Source: Pelobates cultripes (taxonomy: Eukaryota; Chordata; Amphibia; Anura; Pelobatidae). Taken from it: a stretch of DNA of 64,000 nucleotides. The first letter of the stretch is position 1, and each line of letters opens with the position of its first letter. Of the stretch, positions 50,556 to 64,000 are shown one piece after another. The stretch covers positions 363,066,212 through 363,130,211 of the forward strand of contig OW240912.1 of assembly GCA_933207985.1 (NCBI GenBank). The letters run 5' to 3'. The notes under the pieces were generated by a model. That model worked only from the letters and a program-made list of their open reading frames with translations. It was not told the origin of the DNA and did no database searches. A program made the translations under genes and the position numbers.

Positions 50556-50790
50556 ACACCGCGGTCTTTTTTGAAGACACCGACCGCGGTGTAATACGCT
50601 ATATTCAGTTTGTGGGTGAGTCTCTGTCCCACTGGTGGATTGTGTTTCATCTGCTTTCCATCTACACCGCGGTCTTTTTTGAAGATCCCGACCGCGGTGC
50701 AACATCTATTTGTCCTCTTTCGACGGATCCCTGTCTTTTGGCCACTACTATCTCCCTTGATTTGTACCTCGGTGGGGGCCCCCACCGAGG
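50556..50790. repeat. Three perfect hairpins, two in a 108-bp direct repeat
   Basis: ACACCGCGGTC (50,556-50,566) pairs with 50,582-50,592. CACCGCGGTC (50,665-50,674) pairs with 50,690-50,699, the second being 108 bp after the first with the same loop start TTTTTTGAAGA. At 50,767-50,790 lies a perfect 24-bp palindrome made of CCTCGGTGGGGG and its complement. They follow the hammerhead-like motif and probably belong to the same retroelement. Confidence 0.85.
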
Positions 50791-52050
50791 CAAGGTACTT
50801 TTATCTTGTTTATTTGATGCTTAATTCATTTGTAATTTTTTTTTTTTTTTTTTTAGCTTTTGTTATCCCTCCAGATACTTTGTTTTTACACATTGTAGCC
50901 TTAGTATCTATCAGGTGCTTACTTTGGCTTCATTATTTGTCAGGATTTGCTCATTCATTGATATTTTATTTTGTCAAGTACAGCAACAGATCAATTCAGT
51001 CATGCTCTTATATATATGTTTTCCTTTTTTTTTTATTGTTATGATTGATTTGTAGATCTTTTATCTATTAAATATATATTTGTACTTTAAGTGTTACTTT
51101 AATATTTTTAGGAGCGCACATATTTTTCCAAACTTTTTGAGCCTACACTCATTTTAGGTCGCTTGTAGTTATATGTTGTAGCCCATTTAATTGTTTAACA
51201 TTAATTACACCTTCTCATCAGTTTTCTAGTATTACCCTTTAGTTATGGCCTTGTATGTTGCCAAGTTCTAAGGTCCTAAAATGAATAAAGTAAAAGAAGT
51301 GTTACTTTTTCATATATGAACTATGGTAACCCTAAAATGGAGACACCTAAGGTATAAATAGGTGTACTTTTAAATGTTAAGAGACAGAGGAGAGATTTGG
51401 AGACAGACGCTGCTCCATCTTAAAATGACAGAGAGGCTGACATGATGACGTGTTCACAAAGGTATATAATGATATTTGCAAGCATTTAATTTAATCTTAT
51501 AAACTCTGCTATAATGGATTTTATATGTCTATATTTATGTTTTTATATAATAAAGATCTAAAAGACAAGACTATTGCTTCCAAGACATTCCTTATTTTAT
51601 ATTGTATTCTCAATTATTTATTTATTTTAAATAGAGGATCTCTTACACTATATAAAATTATAGCTAAATTCTATGCTTTAAGCCATTATAGTGGTAAATA
51701 AGGGAAGCAGCCGTGGTTACACTGTTATACTCGCGAAACATCACCGAACACAAAATATGTGTCGTCTATTGCAGTTAACAGTAGCAGTATTATAACATTC
51801 ACGGTTAAAATCTCATGCAAAACTTGAAAAAAACTAACAATTTTTCTTACACTTTTTTTTTAGATTTTATTCCTATTAAAATGATGTTTCATATATAGAT
51901 ATTTGATGTTAAATGAATGCCCTGTTTCTCCTGAATAAAGTGCTATATAATAATAATATGAAAGCAGTAAATTATGGTTGAACACACAGCTCCCATCCCA
52001 GGTTTATTTAGAATGTGTGCAGGGGTTGGAATGATGAATGTTTCACTGTA
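50791..52050. other. AT-rich DNA upstream of the SMARCD1 promoter
   Basis: T-rich tracts at 50,838-50,855 and 51,026-51,037. No supported gene. The left part may be the remaining end of the element that holds the hairpins. Confidence 0.4.
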
Positions 52051-52139
52051 TAACGTGGGATTCCATGAGCAGGCAGTTAATTTCCGCGGGAATCCTCTCG
52101 TGGCAGGGAGCCGCTGGGTGGCTGTAGTTGCGCTCTCAG

Positions 52140-52154
52140 CCGGCAGGGGGCGCT
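52140..52154 (+). promoter_or_regulatory. CTCF-like motif
   Basis: CCGGCAGGGGGCGCT closely matches the CTCF core consensus (CC-x-x-x-AGGGGGCGC). It is 413 bp upstream of the SMARCD1 start codon, at the border between the repeat-rich intergenic DNA and the promoter. Confidence 0.6.
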
Positions 52155-52434
52155 CTAACCAGGGCGTAGCTACAACCTGGCTAACGGTTTTGCGAGGAGT
52201 CATAGCGATCGACAGCCCGCGCCAGGCGGCCATCTTTATATCCGAGTGTCTGTCAGGCGGTCACTGGACACCCAGCAGTCACACACTATGCCGCCGTTTC
52301 ACTGTAATCCGTACATTCATTATCCGCATTGATTAATTCCCACCTCTGACTGAGCTCGCTCTGACCGTTAGCTACTCTGCCCTGACTCAAAATGGCCGTA
52401 CACCGCCTGAGACCCAGCTTTCATACCCTTAGTT

Positions 52435-52445
52435 AAAATGGCGGC
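52435..52445 (+). promoter_or_regulatory. YY1-like motif
   Basis: AAAATGGCGGC is a full match to the YY1 consensus. Such sites commonly sit just downstream of transcription starts in CpG promoters, consistent with its position 122 bp upstream of the coding start. Confidence 0.6.
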
Positions 52446-52488
52446 GGCGCACTTCCGCTCTGTAGCCGAGGCCAGGCTCCCATGGTAA
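52438..52488 (+). other. Possible upstream ORF, 16 codons
   Basis: The ATG inside the YY1-like motif opens a frame reading MAAAHFRSVAEARLPW and stopping at TAA. It counts only if the transcript starts upstream of 52,438. A second ATG at 52,482 opens another frame that overlaps the SMARCD1 start out of frame. Confidence 0.3.
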
Positions 52489-52566
52489 CGCCGACCCGTG
52501 AGCCTCTCTGCTCCAGTCTGCCCCCTGACACGGGATTTCCGGTTCCGGCCCCATTGTTGCAAAGCG

Positions 52567-62598
<10,032 letters not shown>

Positions 62599-62729
62599 TG
62601 AAAAACCCACCGGATGTTAAGTGCCCATATTAAGATACATTTCATAATACTTGTCAGAATTAAGGATCTGGATAGCTTTGTTGCTCAAAGGTTCAAAAGA
62701 TTGTTGTGTAAGTGACCCCATCCCCTAGA

Positions 62730-62844
62730 CAGGAGTAGGCAAACTTTGGCACTCCAGATTTTGTGGACTACCTCCCTCACAATGTTCTTACAGCCATAAT
62801 GCTGGCAACCGCATAATGGGAGATGTAGTACTTACGATATTATA
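62730..62844. mobile_element. hAT-type MITE truncated by a TTAA element
   Basis: Starts CAGGAGTAGGCAAACTTTGG and contains the palindromic arms TTGTGGACTAC and AATGGGAGATGTAGT of a common hAT-type family. Its right terminus (expected CCTACTCCTG) is absent, and the sequence runs into the TTAA element at 62,845. Confidence 0.7.
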
Positions 62845-63298
62845 TTAAGGGACCACTATAGCGTTAGGAATACAAATATGTATTCCTAATGCTATAAACG
62901 GTGACTAGGGCCCCGTTCCGCAACAAATAAATGGTTAACCATTTATTTTCTTACCTTAATCCAGCGCCGGGTTCCCTCTGCACTGTTGACCTCTCCTCCT
63001 CCATCAACGACAGCTCCCAAGTGGAGCTGAATGCGCACGTGCGGCCAGAGGCGCTCGTGCATTTAAACCTGCCTATAGGGAAGCATTTCTCAATGCTTTC
63101 CTATAGGGATCTTTTTTGACGCTGGAGGTTTGAGAGGACGTCCAACGTCAAGTGCGATTTACTCCAGATTAACCCTGCAGTGTAAACCTAGCCGTTTCTC
63201 TGCTATGTTTTCAGCTGTGGGGTTAAAACTAGGGAGACCTGGCACCCAGACCACTTCATTGAGCTGAAGTGGTCTGGGTGCCTATAGTGGTCCTTTAA
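62845..63298. mobile_element. TTAA-flanked MITE with hairpins at both ends, 454 bp
   Basis: TTAA at 62,845-62,848 and 63,295-63,298. Termini are GGGACCACTATAG and, from the other end, AGGACCACTATAG. Just inside the left end TAGCGTTAGGAATACA pairs with TGTATTCCTAATGCTA (62,860-62,900, one G-T). Just inside the right end CACCCAGACCACTTCA pairs perfectly with the 16 bases six positions downstream (63,244-63,281). GC-rich, non-coding interior. It lies in SMARCD1 intron 10. Confidence 0.82.
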
Positions 63299-63455
63299 GT
63301 AATTGCATAAGCCAAACAAATGAAGAAAATTTACTTGCCTTTTAATGTTCCTGTACAGGCGAGCAGTAATTAATTCTGGACATACCTTGAAGGAGCCTCT
63401 TTATTAGGTGTTTGGGCTATGATACTATGATATCCAGAAAGGATTTGTGAGACCT

Positions 63456-63680
63456 TTAAAGGGACACTATAGTCACCAGAACAACTACAGCTTATAGCAT
63501 TTGTTCTGGTGAGTAGAATCATTACCTTCAGGCCTTTTGCTGTAAACACTGTCTTTTTCCGAGAAAATGCAGTGTTAACATTACAGCCTAGTGATAACTT
63601 CACTGGCCACTCCTCAAATGACTTATTTGAACAGAGCCGCTGTCTCCTTGTCTCTGACAAATATTTGTTGTCAAACTTAC
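63456..63680. mobile_element. TTAA-type MITE, left part
   Basis: TTAA at 63,456 followed by AGGGACACTATAGTCACC, then AGAACAACTACAGC and CTGTAAACACTGTC...GCAGTGTTAACATTAC, a diverged copy of the hairpin at 17,790. The right end was not identified. Confidence 0.6.
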
Positions 63681-64000
63681 CCATTTAGAATTGTAATGTG
63701 TTAATAGCAATACGCAAAACAGTTTTATTACTTGATTCAGTTTTAATATATTAGAGGTATAATTTTTTTTTATTTTTTTTGCGTTATGTATATTTTTGTA
63801 CAGGCAAAGGAGAAGGCAGTGCTTCTTCCTCTGTTTTTGAGAAATTGGCCAGGTTTATACTGCAACGCTTTTCACAAACTGCAACATTTCTAAACTAGGA
63901 GGCATGTACAACGGACCTCCCTTCATAAAAATATATACTAGGTATCAATATTTACATCAAGTAGGTGTGTGGCTCTCCCAAAACAACCACTTGACAAACA
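63681..64000 (+). other. SMARCD1: SMARCD1 intron 10, end of window
   Basis: AT-rich intron with no further exon or recognisable element up to the right edge. Confidence 0.5.

Overview
The window is vertebrate nuclear DNA. The likely source is a frog or close relative, judged from the repeat content (TTAA-flanked short elements, hAT-type miniature elements, Rex1/CR1-like LINE tails, a possible DIRS-like element, hammerhead-like motifs) and from gene order. Species cannot be named from the sequence. No prokaryotic features, CRISPR arrays, rRNA or convincing tRNA genes were seen. All family assignments rest on recognition of conserved peptides and repeat architecture by eye; no database search was run.

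Two protein-coding genes lie on the + strand, both incomplete. The 3' end of ASIC1 (acid-sensing ion channel subunit 1) occupies about 1-13,970. Four exons encode the last 126 residues: end of the extracellular domain, TM2 with the GAS selectivity filter, and the cytoplasmic tail ending in EDFTC. The first ten coding exons of SMARCD1 (BAF60A, SWI/SNF chromatin-remodelling subunit) lie at 52,567-62,595; the remaining exons are beyond the right edge. The two genes are also adjacent and co-oriented on human chromosome 12, so this is conserved synteny. Their products do not work together: one is a neuronal proton-gated channel, the other a nuclear remodelling subunit.

The ASIC1 introns carry mostly repeats: a 2 kb CA/GT-rich array (6.9-9.0 kb) with strand-switching blocks and a 128-bp higher-order repeat, a 350-370-bp tandem satellite (10.4-11.2 kb), and a 5'-truncated Rex1/CR1-like LINE (12.2-13.3 kb). 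The 38.6 kb between the genes holds no recognisable host gene. It is a mosaic of mobile elements: hAT-type elements with perfect 8-bp target duplications at 22.4, 37.1 and 46.7 kb (and a near-perfect one at 17.6 kb), TTAA-flanked elements at 19.1 and 19.9 kb, a Tc1 relic, an assembly gap at 26,677-26,776, a 3.85-kb DIRS-like element at 29.1-32.9 kb, a nested retroposon with an 18-bp target duplication at 42.0-42.5 kb, and several CA-rich minisatellites.

The most interesting stretch is 48.9-50.8 kb. Two hammerhead-ribozyme-like motifs lie in opposite orientation around a hairpin-stacked element, and the downstream one is followed by further perfect hairpins. One motif has the complete consensus core; the other differs at positions 3 and 8 in a way that keeps the known 3-8 base pair.

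The SMARCD1 promoter (about 52.05-52.76 kb) is GC/CpG-rich with YY1-like, ETS-like and CTCF-like motifs and upstream ATGs. Its introns contain further LINE tails, hAT fragments and TTAA elements.
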